Positions 42,247 through 52,100 of a stretch of 64,000 bases of DNA are shown here, piece by piece (the first letter of the stretch is position 1; the number at the start of each line of letters is the position of its first letter). The position numbers and the translations under genes were made by a program. The notes under the pieces are model-generated. The model saw only the letters and a list, made by a program, of their open reading frames with translations, searched no databases and was not told where the DNA came from. This stretch comes from CAZZBK01 sp964652155 (GTDB lineage: Bacteria; Planctomycetota; Planctomycetia; Pirellulales; PNKZ01), in NCBI GenBank assembly GCA_964652155.1, contig CAZZBK010000014.1, positions 3,319 through 67,318 on the forward strand, written 5' to 3'.

Positions 42247-43359
42247 TCATCCCGACACGGCGATCGGTGCGGTCCAGACCTGAGGCGTGAAGTGGCCGGT
42301 TTGCCAGCGGTCCTTCGTGCTGTATTCGCGCACGACGAGTTGTTGTGCGTGCAACTCAACGTAGAACAGCGATTGCGTGTCACTGCTAAAGTGGCTGGCA
42401 TTATCGGTGTTGAAAACGTGGATGCCGCTGGCCGCTTTGGCTGAAAGGCCGTCCCAGCGGAAGATATTGCGGAAGTGAGTGTGTCCGTAAAAGATGCCGG
42501 CCACGGTGTAGTCTTTCAACGCCCGATGAAACGCATGCACGTCGCAGGGGTCCCACTCCTTGTTGTCGGCCGGCGCATTGGGATCACTCGGGCCCGTGTA
42601 CCGCGCGATGTCGATGTGGTGCGTAATGATCACGGGCCGACCACTGGTACCGACCTGCGATTTGAGATCCTGAACCAGGAAGTCGAGGCTATCCAACGCG
42701 GCGAAACGACGTTTGCGGGTCACGGACTTATCGGTTCCAACGATGAGTCCCAGATTGACGAAATGCGCGCCGCCCCAATTCCAAGCGTAGTGCACGCCAT
42801 TGTCCGAGACCTGAACCACTCCTGGGCGACGACGATTGCGCTCGGCAATTTTTTCGATCGCCCAGCCTTTGCCGTGCGGAGCATCGTGATTGCCGAACAC
42901 TTCATAGACCGGCAGTTTGAGTCGCCCATCGGTGCCCGTGAGACCGAAATCGTCGGCGTAGGCAGCCCACTCGGTCTTTTGCATCTCGGTTTGAGTAGTG
43001 CCGTTCTTGTCGCCGGTGTCGATGATGTCGCCGGCGTGAATCACGCCCACGGCTTGCGCGACCGTGCCGCCTCCTGCTTCGGCCGCGATAGCCATTCCCG
43101 GCAGTCGATTAAGCGTGTCGACCAAACGACCACAGACCTCCGCCGACGGCAGGCTCAGGCGGCTTGGCGCATCTTTGTTTGCCAGGTAATGGGTATCGCC
43201 GACGACAAAAAATGCCGCCTGGGGCATCGCCTGCGCATCTGCACTCCAGCCCTCGCGGGGTGTAAGACCGCATGCGAGCCCCGCCGCGCCCCAGGCTGAT
43301 CGGGCAAGAAAGTCGCGGCGGTTCGGTTGAAGCAATCGAGTGTTTTCTGGCTGGAACAT
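42247..43359 (-). CDS. Tat-exported calcineurin-like metallophosphoesterase
   Basis: 370 aa. Tat signal: NRRDFLARSAWGAAGLA. Metal motifs are complete: FFVVGDTHYLAN, GVIHAGDIIDTGD, YEVFGNHDAPHG, IITHHIDIARY and FYGHTHFRNIFRW, so this copy has the standard GNHD unlike the other phosphoesterase in the window. It acts on a phosphoester outside the cytoplasm; substrate unknown. It converges with cysK, 33 bases apart. Confidence 0.9.
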   Translation of the reverse strand: MFQPENTRLLQPNRRDFLARSAWGAAGLACGLTPREGWSADAQAMPQAAFFVVGDTHYLANKDAPSRLSLPSAEVCGRLVDTLNRLPGMAIAAEAGGGTVAQAVGVIHAGDIIDTGDKNGTTQTEMQKTEWAAYADDFGLTGTDGRLKLPVYEVFGNHDAPHGKGWAIEKIAERNRRRPGVVQVSDNGVHYAWNWGGAHFVNLGLIVGTDKSVTRKRRFAALDSLDFLVQDLKSQVGTSGRPVIITHHIDIARYTGPSDPNAPADNKEWDPCDVHAFHRALKDYTVAGIFYGHTHFRNIFRWDGLSAKAASGIHVFNTDNASHFSSDTQSLFYVELHAQQLVVREYSTKDRWQTGHFTPQVWTAPIAVSG

Positions 43360-43442
43360 GGCAGGTCATCGAACTTTTCTAAGGGGTGAGTACGAATCCA
43401 ATCGCTGATCATGGATCCACAATTGGACGGTGCTGTCGGAGC

Positions 43443-43459
43443 ATGAACGGTCCGTTCAT
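43443..43459. repeat. Perfect 17-bp palindrome
   Basis: ATGAACGG T CCGTTCAT, about 84 bases upstream of the phosphoesterase start and next to the end of the small ORF at 43461. Could be an operator. The GAAC-N5-GTTC spacing is one base longer than the LexA box of Gram-positive bacteria, so it is not called an SOS box. Confidence 0.5.
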
Positions 43460-43460
43460 A

Positions 43461-43676
43461 TTAATGGATCGCATCTGAGCTGGCAAAAATGAGGGCTTGC
43501 CAGAATTTGTCGGAGACGATCGCTTGCAACACGCTTCGCGGACGAAAGTCAAAGCGGCTGTGCCCGCAGTAGTTTTTGGAGGTCTGCGCGGCCATTGAGC
43601 CAGCGTGACCGCCGGAGCCCGGTATTGCCCGACCTCGCATTGCCCGCCGGGGCTCATACACTACGTAGAGATTCAT
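43461..43676 (-). CDS. Small ORF downstream of uup, unrecognised
   Basis: 71 aa. ATG at 43676, five bases after the uup stop on the same strand. The sequence ends HSRFDFRPRSVLQAI...WQALIFASSDAIH; codon third positions are moderately GC-biased as in neighbours. No signal peptide or family recognised. It fills the otherwise empty 320 bases before the phosphoesterase, apart from the palindrome. Confidence 0.3.
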   Translation of the reverse strand: MNLYVVYEPRRAMRGRAIPGSGGHAGSMAAQTSKNYCGHSRFDFRPRSVLQAIVSDKFWQALIFASSDAIH

Positions 43677-43681
43677 CGACG

Positions 43682-45478
43682 CTACTCGGCCCAGGGAGCC
43701 AACTCTTCCCAGCGGGCGAAGTCAACCGCCAACTGCTCTTCAAGCTGTTTGAGCCGCGCGTGGGCTGCCGTGATCTCATCTCCCGGCCGTTGATAAAACT
43801 CGGTCTGCGCCATTTCGCCATGCAGCGCTTCAATCTCCTGCTCCAAACGCTCGATGTTCGCCGTCACGGATTCGAGTTCACGATTTTCCTTGAACGTCAG
43901 GCGACGCTTTTTGGTGTCCGTCTCTTTCGCGCGCCGCGTCTCGAAAACGGGCGTGGAGGCGGACGCCGTCGAGGGTAGCTCGGGACGCTGACGCAGCCAA
44001 TCGTCGTAACCGCCGACATACTCCTTGACCCCACTGGGCTCGAACACCAGCGTGCTCGTGACGACATTGTTCAGAAATGCCCGATCGTGGCTCACGAGCA
44101 GCACGGTGCCGTCGAACTGCACGAGCCGATCTTCGAGCAATTCGAGTGTCTCGGCGTCGAGATCGTTCGTCGGCTCGTCGAGCACGATCACGTTGGCCGG
44201 CTTGGAGAACAATTTTGCCAACAGGATGCGATTGCGTTCGCCTCCGGAGAGAAACCGCACGGGTGTCCTTGCCCGCTCGGCGCTGAAGAGAAAGTCTTGC
44301 AGGTAACCGATCACATGCCGGGCGCGGCCGTTGATCATCACGGTGTCGGAGCCTTCGCCGACGTTCTCTTGCACCGATTGTTCTTCGTTCAATTGCTGCC
44401 GCAGTTGATCGAAATAGGCAATTTGCAAATTGGAGCCTAGCTTGACCGAACCGGACTGCGGAGCCAGTTGACCGAGCAACACCCGCAGCAGCGTGGTCTT
44501 GCCCGCTCCGTTGGGTCCGATGATGCCGATCTTGTCGCCGCGCAGGAGGGTGGTCGAAAACGACTGCAAGATCGGTCGCTCAGCATAGGCGAACGAGGCA
44601 TCCTCAATATTAGCCACCAACACGCCGCTGCGTTGCGCGGCTTGCACAACCAGCGTGACCGCGCCGCTCGCCGAGCGGCGATCAGCCCGTTCGCGACGCA
44701 TCGCTTCCAAGGCCCTGACGCGACCCTCGTTGCGAGTCCGCCGCGCCTTGACCCCCTGACGGATCCAGACTTCCTCTTCGGCCAGTCGCTTGTCGAAGAG
44801 CGCGTTCTGCTTTTCTTCCGCCGCCAGGGCTTCCTCTTTGCGCCGCAAGAACGTGTCGTAGTCGCACGTCCAGTCGAACAATCGCCCACGATCGATTTCC
44901 AAGATGCGGTCGGCCAGCTTGCGGAGGAACATGCGATCGTGCGTCACAAAAACGAGCGTCGTCTCACAACGAGCGAGAAAGTTTTCGAGCCAGGCAATCG
45001 AATCGACATCCAGGTGATTGGTGGGCTCATCAAGCAACAGCAAGTCGGGAGAGGCGACCAAAGCCCGAGCGAGCAGCACGCGCCGTTTCATGCCCGACGA
45101 TAGCGTTGCGAACTCGATGTTCGGTCTCAGTTCCATTCGCGAGAGGATCTGCATGACCTGCTGCTCGGCTTTCCAGGCCGCGCCGCTGTCGTGCTCGTCG
45201 CCTGTCACGCCTTGCGCCACGATCGCCTGCACCTCGCCGCACAGGTCCTGCGGCACGTCTTGCGGCAGTAGCGCAAGCTTGGTTCCCGGCGCGATGACGA
45301 TCTTGCCACCGTCGGGTTCGACATCGCCACAGAGCATGCGCAGCAGCGTGGTCTTGCCCGAGCCGTTGCGTCCCAGCAGGCCAATGCGTTGCTTGGCCTC
45401 GATGATGCACGACACATCGTCGAGCAACGGCGGGCCCTGAAAACCGACGCGGAGATTCTGAATCGTGACCAGGGGCAT
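43682..45478 (-). CDS. uup: ABC-F ATPase, Uup subfamily
   Basis: 598 aa cytoplasmic protein with two ABC domains and no membrane segment. Walker A motifs LLGRNGSGKTTLLRML and IIGPNGAGKTTLLRVL, signatures LSSGMKRRVLLARAL and FLSGGERNRILLAKLF, and two Walker B LLDEPTNHLD / VLDEPTNDLD are present. The C-terminal ~65 residues (ENRELESVTANIERLEQEIEAL...LKQLEEQL) form the coiled coil that defines Uup, a DNA- and ribosome-associated ABC-F. Start at 45478 (ATG); five upstream codons to 45493 are unlikely. Confidence 0.93.
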   Translation of the reverse strand: MPLVTIQNLRVGFQGPPLLDDVSCIIEAKQRIGLLGRNGSGKTTLLRMLCGDVEPDGGKIVIAPGTKLALLPQDVPQDLCGEVQAIVAQGVTGDEHDSGAAWKAEQQVMQILSRMELRPNIEFATLSSGMKRRVLLARALVASPDLLLLDEPTNHLDVDSIAWLENFLARCETTLVFVTHDRMFLRKLADRILEIDRGRLFDWTCDYDTFLRRKEEALAAEEKQNALFDKRLAEEEVWIRQGVKARRTRNEGRVRALEAMRRERADRRSASGAVTLVVQAAQRSGVLVANIEDASFAYAERPILQSFSTTLLRGDKIGIIGPNGAGKTTLLRVLLGQLAPQSGSVKLGSNLQIAYFDQLRQQLNEEQSVQENVGEGSDTVMINGRARHVIGYLQDFLFSAERARTPVRFLSGGERNRILLAKLFSKPANVIVLDEPTNDLDAETLELLEDRLVQFDGTVLLVSHDRAFLNNVVTSTLVFEPSGVKEYVGGYDDWLRQRPELPSTASASTPVFETRRAKETDTKKRRLTFKENRELESVTANIERLEQEIEALHGEMAQTEFYQRPGDEITAAHARLKQLEEQLAVDFARWEELAPWAE

Positions 45479-45926
45479 GGCGGCAGTGAGCAATCAAGCA
45501 CGGGGGTTGAGAATGGGACCGACGATTATGGCCGAAAACGTGCTGGAGCGTGAGTGGAGGCAAAATCGTTGCATCTTCGCGCAAAATCCGTCAGAAGTCC
45601 CTCACTTCGGCGGGGGCGTGGGCCTATTGCCGCTCGACGGCGGCCAGTATACTCAACAACTTAACCGATGAATGCTGCTTGGGCCGGTTTCAGATTGCCC
45701 CCACGAGTTTTGGGTTGCGTGTTGATTGCTCTTCCTATGCAAGAGCGTCTCTGAACAGTACCTGACGCGTTCGATCAACACCGTGCTTGGGCCAATAGCA
45801 ACGCGCGCTCGAGAGAGCCACGCTGCCAACAGCATTTTGATTCGGTGTCGTCCATCGTGACGACCTCGATCATCGTTTGCACGGTGGACACCCCAGGTAC
45901 GTTCCTCTTTTTTTAGGTGTTTCCGC
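45479..45926. other. Long intergenic/leader region before the DeaD-like gene
   Basis: About 450 bases between divergent uup and deaD-like genes, without a supported ORF. A TATACT -10-like hexamer at 45648-45653 would give a leader near 270 bases; cold-shock DEAD-box helicase genes often have long 5' leaders, but no defined structure was resolved. A run of seven T occurs 13 bases before the helicase ATG. Confidence 0.45.
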
Positions 45927-47723
45927 ATGTCTGTTGATTTGTCCGCTGAGTCGGTGACCGAAGTCGCCGGCGTTACGTTCGCCGATTTGAATCTGAGCGC
46001 GTCGCTGCTCGCCGCCGTCGAGGCGTCGGGCTACACGACCGCCACGCCGATCCAAGCCCGGGCGATTCCGCCGCTGTTGGCTGGTCACGACGTACTGGGT
46101 CAAGCGCAGACCGGCACAGGCAAGACCGCGGCATTCGCGTTGCCCATGCTCGAACGAATCGATCTGGCTCAAAAAGCTCCGCAGGTGTTGGTGCTCTGCC
46201 CAACACGTGAGCTGGCCATTCAAGTGGCCGAAGCGTTCGAGCGTTACGCAGCCCATCTCGTCGGCTTGCGCGTCAGCGCTATCTACGGCGGACAAGATTA
46301 TCAAATTCAATTTCGTGACCTGGATCGGGGCGTGCACGTCGTTGTCGGCACGCCCGGCCGGGTCATGGACCACATGCGCCGCGGCTCGCTCGACCTGAGC
46401 GCCCTGCGTGGGCTGGTGCTCGACGAGGCCGACGAGATGTTGCGAATGGGGTTCGCCGAAGATGTCGAGTGGGTGTTGACCCAAACACCGCCCGAACGGC
46501 AGATAGCGCTCTTCTCGGCGACCATGCCCGAGGCCATTCGTCGGATCGCTCAGCAACACCTCAGCGACCCGGTCGAGGTTACGATTCAAGAAGGCGCGTC
46601 CGCCGCGGAGACAGTGCGGCAGCACTTTCTCGTTGTGCCGCCGCGTCAAAAACAACTCGCGTTGCAGCGCGTGCTCGAGGCCGAGGCGACCGACGGCGTC
46701 ATCGTGTTCGTAAAGACCAAGAGCACCACCGAACAACTTGCCGAGTTTCTCGCACATTCTGGCCAGCGCGTTGCCGCGCTCAGCAGCGACGTGGCACAAA
46801 AGCAGCGCGAACGGATCGTCGAAAGCCTTCGGGCTGGCTCCATCGACGTGATTGTCGCCACCGACGTCGCGGCCCGTGGGCTCGACGTGCAGCGCATCAG
46901 TCACGTGATCAATTACGATTTGCCCTTCGACAGCGAGAGCTACGTACATCGCATTGGTCGCACGGGTCGAGCGGGTCGCCAAGGGGACGCGATCATTTTC
47001 CTCCATCCGCGCGAACGGCTGCAACTCCGGCGGATCGAACGCGCCACCGGACAAACGATCCAACCGATGGACATGCCCTCGAAGCGAGCCATTAATCAGC
47101 GGCGTGTTACACGGTTTCACGAGCGGATCGCCACGGCGCTTGCGCGTCCGGACTTGGTAAACTTCCAGTCGGTCGTCGAGCAATACTTGGCCAAGAACCC
47201 CGAAACGCAACTGGCACAAGTTGCGGCCGCTCTGGCGTCGATCGCCGTCGGCGAAGCACCCTTCTTCATGACCGAGGACATTGCCCCGGCCAGTTTTCAA
47301 GATGGCCGCGAGGACCGTGGCGACACCCGGGGCGATCGCGAGGATCGTGGTGGTCGTCGATCGGCGGGACCGATGGAGACGTTCCGCGTGGAAGTCGGCC
47401 GCGAGCATGGTGTCCGCCCGGGTAATCTCGTGGGCGCGATCGCTAACGAGACCGGCTTGAGCAGCGCCAACATTGGTCGGATCGAAATCAACGACGATCA
47501 CTCGTTGGTCGACATGCTTGTCGGCATGCCGTCAGAATTATTTAACTCGCTAAAGCAAGTCGTGGTGTTGGGGCAGCGATTGAACATATCGCGGCCAGGC
47601 GAGTCGGCACCAAGTCGACGGCCCGCCGGCAAGAAATTCGACAAACCTCGCGGCAAGTTCGCCGCAACTGAGGAAGGCAAAGCCAAGTCGAAGAAGCCGA
47701 AACGGGCCACAGCCAAAGCCTAA
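45927..47723 (+). CDS. DEAD-box RNA helicase (DeaD/CsdA-like)
   Basis: 598 aa. Helicase core motifs in order: TATPIQARAIPPLLAG (Q motif), AQTGTGKTAAF (Walker A), PTRELAIQV, TPGRVMDHM, VLDEADEML, LFSATMPEAIRR, then VIVFVKTKSTTE, ATDVAARGLDV and HRIGRTGRAGR. After residue 440 there is a gap of charged residues (Asp/Arg-rich, with repeated EDRGD-like units) and at about 485-550 a DbpA/CsdA RNA-binding domain (VRPGNLVGAIANETGLSSANIGRIEI). The C-terminal 40 residues are Lys/Arg-rich, as expected for RNA contact. Likely acts in ribosome assembly or mRNA turnover. Confidence 0.94.
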   Translation: MSVDLSAESVTEVAGVTFADLNLSASLLAAVEASGYTTATPIQARAIPPLLAGHDVLGQAQTGTGKTAAFALPMLERIDLAQKAPQVLVLCPTRELAIQVAEAFERYAAHLVGLRVSAIYGGQDYQIQFRDLDRGVHVVVGTPGRVMDHMRRGSLDLSALRGLVLDEADEMLRMGFAEDVEWVLTQTPPERQIALFSATMPEAIRRIAQQHLSDPVEVTIQEGASAAETVRQHFLVVPPRQKQLALQRVLEAEATDGVIVFVKTKSTTEQLAEFLAHSGQRVAALSSDVAQKQRERIVESLRAGSIDVIVATDVAARGLDVQRISHVINYDLPFDSESYVHRIGRTGRAGRQGDAIIFLHPRERLQLRRIERATGQTIQPMDMPSKRAINQRRVTRFHERIATALARPDLVNFQSVVEQYLAKNPETQLAQVAAALASIAVGEAPFFMTEDIAPASFQDGREDRGDTRGDREDRGGRRSAGPMETFRVEVGREHGVRPGNLVGAIANETGLSSANIGRIEINDDHSLVDMLVGMPSELFNSLKQVVVLGQRLNISRPGESAPSRRPAGKKFDKPRGKFAATEEGKAKSKKPKRATAKA

Positions 47724-47743
47724 GCGAGGGTCAAGGCGTTGTT

Positions 47744-49186
47744 TCAACCGAGCAGCGGGCGAATGACCTGCCCATGCACATCGGTCAGCCGAACGTCGCG
47801 GCCACCGTAGCGGAACGTGAGCCGTTCGTGATCGACGCCAAGCTGATGCAGCAGCGTGGCGTGGATATCGTGGATGCTCAGTGGTTCTTCAACGACGGAG
47901 TTACCGAACTCGTCGGTGGCACCGAAGGCCATGCCCCCTTTGAAGCCGCCCCCCGCCATGAAGAGCGAATAGCCGTTCACATGATGGTCGCGGCCACCCG
48001 TCGGCGTGACTTTGGGCGTGTGGGGTGTGCGCCCCATTTCGCCCGCCCAAAGCACGATCGTCTCGTCCAGCAGGCCGCGCTGCGCGAGGTCCTGAATCAA
48101 CGCGGCGACCGACTGCTCGGTGATCCGCGCATTCTTTTCGTGGTTCTGCTTGAGTTGCCCATGCTGATCCCAGGGTGAGTTGTTGCCGTCGAAGCTGGGG
48201 CACGTGATCTCGACAAAGCGCACTCCCGCCTCGACCATGCGTCGCGCGCGCAACGCTTGCGTGGCATACAATCGTTGATGTTCATCGGTCGAATCGAGCC
48301 CGTAGAGCTTATGGATGTGCGCCGGCTCACGGCTCACGTCGGCAATCTCGGGGACGGCACTTTGCATGCGGAACGCGGTCTCGTAATTGGCGATGGCCCC
48401 TTCGATCGCGCGGGCATCGGAGGCCTGCGCCGCGAAATCAGTGTCCTGAGAGGCCAAGAGCGCCAGCTTGCGTCGCTGCACGCTCGCACTATCGACCGGG
48501 ACGATATTGTCCACCGGCGTCCCTTTGGCCCGCACCATCGTGGCCTGATGACTGGCCGAGAGAAACGAGCTGCCAAAATTCTCCAGCCCGCCGTTGGGAA
48601 CCCAATCGTTGTTCAGCACCACATAGCCGGGCAGGTTCTTGTTCTCGCTCCCGAGACCGTAGGAAACCCAAGCTCCCAGGCTCGGTGCCTGCCCCAGAAT
48701 GCGGCCGGTATGCAACAGCAAATTCTGCTGGCCATGCAACGGCAACTCGCCAACCATCGAGCGCACAACGCACAGATGATCGGCCACTCGAGCCAACTGC
48801 GGGAACAAATCGCTGATCCACAAGCCGCTGTCGCCGTGCTGATGAAACGCCCAAGGGCTCCCCAGCCACACGCGATTGGCATTCGACTGCGAGCGCTTGC
48901 TCACCGCGCTGTCGCCGATCTTTTCACCCTCGTGCTTTTTGAGCAGCGGTTTGGGATCGAACGTATCGACATGACTCGGTCCGCCATCCATGAAACAGAA
49001 AATGATATTCTTGGCTCGCGGACGATGATGGGGTTGCGCAATCGCCTGGCCTGCCATCGCTTGCCAGGCGAGCCAACCAAAGCCGGCCGCGGCTTGCTGC
49101 AAAAAACCCCGTCGCGAGGATTGCCAAGGGAATGAGCCCGGACAGCGGCATGCGCCGTGGGTCGAGCGTGTGTTTGCGGGTGTCAT
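47744..49186 (-). CDS. DUF1501 family secreted protein (pair of PSD1 gene)
   Basis: 480 aa from ATG 49186, overlapping the stop of the PSD1 gene by four bases (ATGA), so translation is coupled. The Tat signal SSRRGFLQQAAAGFGW follows a short leader. Family motifs: IIFCFMDGGPSHVDTFDPKPLL, RVWLGSPWAFHQHG, VVRSMVGELPLHGQQNLLLHTG, SPWDQHGQLKQNHEKN, LWAGEMGRTPHT and GGRDHHVNGYSLFMAGGGFKGG. In planctomycetes the DUF1501/PSD1 pair is a recurrent two-gene unit of unknown function, possibly redox chemistry on exported polysaccharide. Confidence 0.93.
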   Translation of the reverse strand: MTPANTRSTHGACRCPGSFPWQSSRRGFLQQAAAGFGWLAWQAMAGQAIAQPHHRPRAKNIIFCFMDGGPSHVDTFDPKPLLKKHEGEKIGDSAVSKRSQSNANRVWLGSPWAFHQHGDSGLWISDLFPQLARVADHLCVVRSMVGELPLHGQQNLLLHTGRILGQAPSLGAWVSYGLGSENKNLPGYVVLNNDWVPNGGLENFGSSFLSASHQATMVRAKGTPVDNIVPVDSASVQRRKLALLASQDTDFAAQASDARAIEGAIANYETAFRMQSAVPEIADVSREPAHIHKLYGLDSTDEHQRLYATQALRARRMVEAGVRFVEITCPSFDGNNSPWDQHGQLKQNHEKNARITEQSVAALIQDLAQRGLLDETIVLWAGEMGRTPHTPKVTPTGGRDHHVNGYSLFMAGGGFKGGMAFGATDEFGNSVVEEPLSIHDIHATLLHQLGVDHERLTFRYGGRDVRLTDVHGQVIRPLLG

Positions 49187-52100
49187 CGGTAGTAGATGAA
49201 CTCCTTGGTATTGAACAAGGCATGCGCAAGCCGTTGCCAAGCCGCCTCATCACGCAATACGTCGCCGCTCGCATGACTCGATAATTCATGGAGCGCCGCA
49301 AGCCAACGAGCCATCTCGCGCGCGTCGGGTTGCCGCCCCAACGCGCGAACAAACATGCTCCGCACACGCGCCTCGGGCTGGTCGCTGCCGTCCACGACCA
49401 GTTGCCGCGACCAGTGTTGCGCCATTGCGCTGACCATCGGATCGTTGAGCAACACGAGCGCCTGGGTAGGAACATTCGTCACATCGCGTCGTCCGGTCGG
49501 CAACTTGAGGTCCGGCAGATTAAAGCTCACCAGGAACTTGGACGGGTCCATGATCGACATTTGCAAGTAGATCGAGCGCCGACCCTGACCATCGAGCGGC
49601 CCGCTAAATAAGCGTTTCGGACTATCTTCGACCGACCGCGGCGGCAACACGGGGCGACCAAAGAGAGCCGGATCGAGTCGCCCCGACACGGCCAGCAGCG
49701 AATCACGTATCGCCTCCGCCTCAAGTCGGCGCGTGGCATAGTGATGCCACAAACGGTTGCCGGGATCTCGTTCGCGCGCCGCCTGGCTGACCACCCCCGA
49801 CTGTTGAAAGGTCTGGCTCTTCACCAGCCGTCGCACGAGTTGCTTCGTCGACCAACCCTCGCGGATGAATTCGCGCGCGAGCCAATCGAGCAATTCGGGA
49901 TGCGACGGGCGATCGCCCAGCCGCCCGAAGTCATCACTCGTGGCCACCAAGCCGGTCCCAAAGATCCATTGCCAAACGCGATTCACATACACCCGCGCGG
50001 TCAAGGGATGCTCCGGATCGACGAGCGAGTCGGCCAACTCGAGTCGCCCACTACCGGTGCTCTGGGCGACCTGATTGCGTCCGGCAAACATTTGTAAGAA
50101 GTCTCCCTGTACCGCCGGTCCCGGCACGTCGACGTTGCCGCGCACGTTGAGCGGGTACGTGACCTTGGCCGTCTCGCGCTCATCCATGCTATTGGCAGAG
50201 CGTGGGAAGGCGATCGCCTGATCGAGGCCTCGATACTCGTCGAGCAACGCCGCCAACTTGCTCCCCGGCAAGGCGGTGTTCGGCAACAGTTTTTTTGCGA
50301 GCAGCCAGTCGACGAGTGGTCGATCGCCGCAGCGCGTCTGGCCGTCGCACCAACGCCGCACGGCTCCATTGAGCCACACGGCAAGCCGTTGCCAAGCGGC
50401 CTCGCGCGACGGCGGCGCATCGCCAGAGTAGAGCGTCAGAAACTGGTCGAGTTCGTCTTGCGGCGCGCCTGCCGCGTCGTGCGTGACGATGCCGGTGATG
50501 CTGAGCCAACTCCGCTTGTCATATCCAAAGTCGGCGTGCGGCAGTCCCTTGGCCAGTCCGGTGCGGGGAGGAAAGTTCGGATTCAGTGGCGCGGTGGCAA
50601 ACTCGACCGTGACCTGCTGCACGCCGTTTTTTAACTCGGCATCGGCAAACGATTTCCACTGCGGCTCGACGTTCGTCAGAAACGAGACAGTCTCGTTCTG
50701 AAACGCATGCTCCTCGAGCACGATGGTGCCGCCATACTCACCGCCAGCCAGATTGACGCTGACGAACTTGCCCGGCACGACGTGTTCGGGTGGCATCCGC
50801 AACGCGCCCGGCAGCTTCGACGACAGGGCGTGCGTGTGATAGCCGCGGGGCAGCAAACGAGTCACCACTGCTTCGCCCTCCAGGGCCACGAGTGGCGTGG
50901 CGTCGTCGACATAACCCTCGCGCAGGCCGTCCCCTTCAATGACCCAACCGGCAGGGATCGTTGGTGAGCGAAAATCGGCCAGCCAGATGAAGGACTTATT
51001 CGCCTGCTGACGCTTGGTGCGAGCGTCCTGCCACTCTTTCTGCAACCGAGACCAGGCTTGTTCAGCGTCGACGTCCGTGGCCGTGAGCCGCACAAGCGGG
51101 TACTCAATCTCGTGCAACTGCGGCTTAAGCTTCGCAACGTCACCGAGCGTGTGCTGCAATGCGGCGGGGGTGATGGTGACCGATCGCCATTGCAACGCCA
51201 ACTCCGCGCGAATGGCCGATCGCAGCTCCTTGAGCCGCGCAATCGCTTGGTCGTTTCTGCCAGGCATGTCGATGACTCGCGACGTCCAGCGCGGGGTCGT
51301 GAAGACCGCGGCGAGCGCGTAATAGTCACGCTGTGAGACCGCTTCGAGTTTATGATCGTGGCACCGCGCACACGCAACGGTCGTCGCCAAGAACGCCTTC
51401 GAGAAGGCGTCAATCTTGTTGTTCACCATGTCTTGGTGAATGCCGTTGAACATCAAACTGCTGCCGTGCCGGTGTTCGCCCAGATGATAGAACATCGGGG
51501 CAATTACGTTCTCTTGGGTCAGAGTGGTTGGATGAATGCGCGGCGCAAGCAAGTCGCCGGCAATCTGCTCGCGGACGAGTTGATCGAAACCGATGTCATC
51601 GTTGAACGCGCGGATCAAATAGTCGCGGTACTCATACGCCCCCTTGGCCGGGTTGTCCCATTCGTAGCCATAAGTGTCGGTGTACCGGACCACGTCCATC
51701 CAGTGTCGCGCAAACCGCTCGCCAAAGTGCGGGCTGCTTAGCAATTGTTCGACGAGTATTTCATACGCGGAGATGTCGGTCGACGCGGTAAATTGTTCAA
51801 CCAACTCACGGGTCGGCGGCAGGCCCGTGAGCACAAACGACAACCGGCGCAGCAGCACCTGCGGGTCCGCGGGAGGCGCGGGAGCGAGTTTTGCATCGTC
51901 GAGCGCGGCGCGCATAAAACGATCCACCGGTTCGCCTGCCCACCGCGGATCGTTCACCTGCGGTGGTTCCACGTGCCGCAACGGCTTGAGGCTCCACCAG
52001 TCGAGTCGCTTGTGGAACTCGGCTTCCCAGGCGTCGGACGTTCTCAGCTCTGCGCCACCGGCCGTGACCGCTAGCACACGCGGATCGGGCGCGCCACGAC

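Noticed and set aside
43443..43459. SOS (LexA) box
   Set aside because: Half-site spacing is five, not four, and the neighbouring genes are not SOS genes.
45870..47501. 543-residue minus-strand ORF
   Set aside because: Antisense to the DEAD-box helicase, which has complete motifs on the plus strand.
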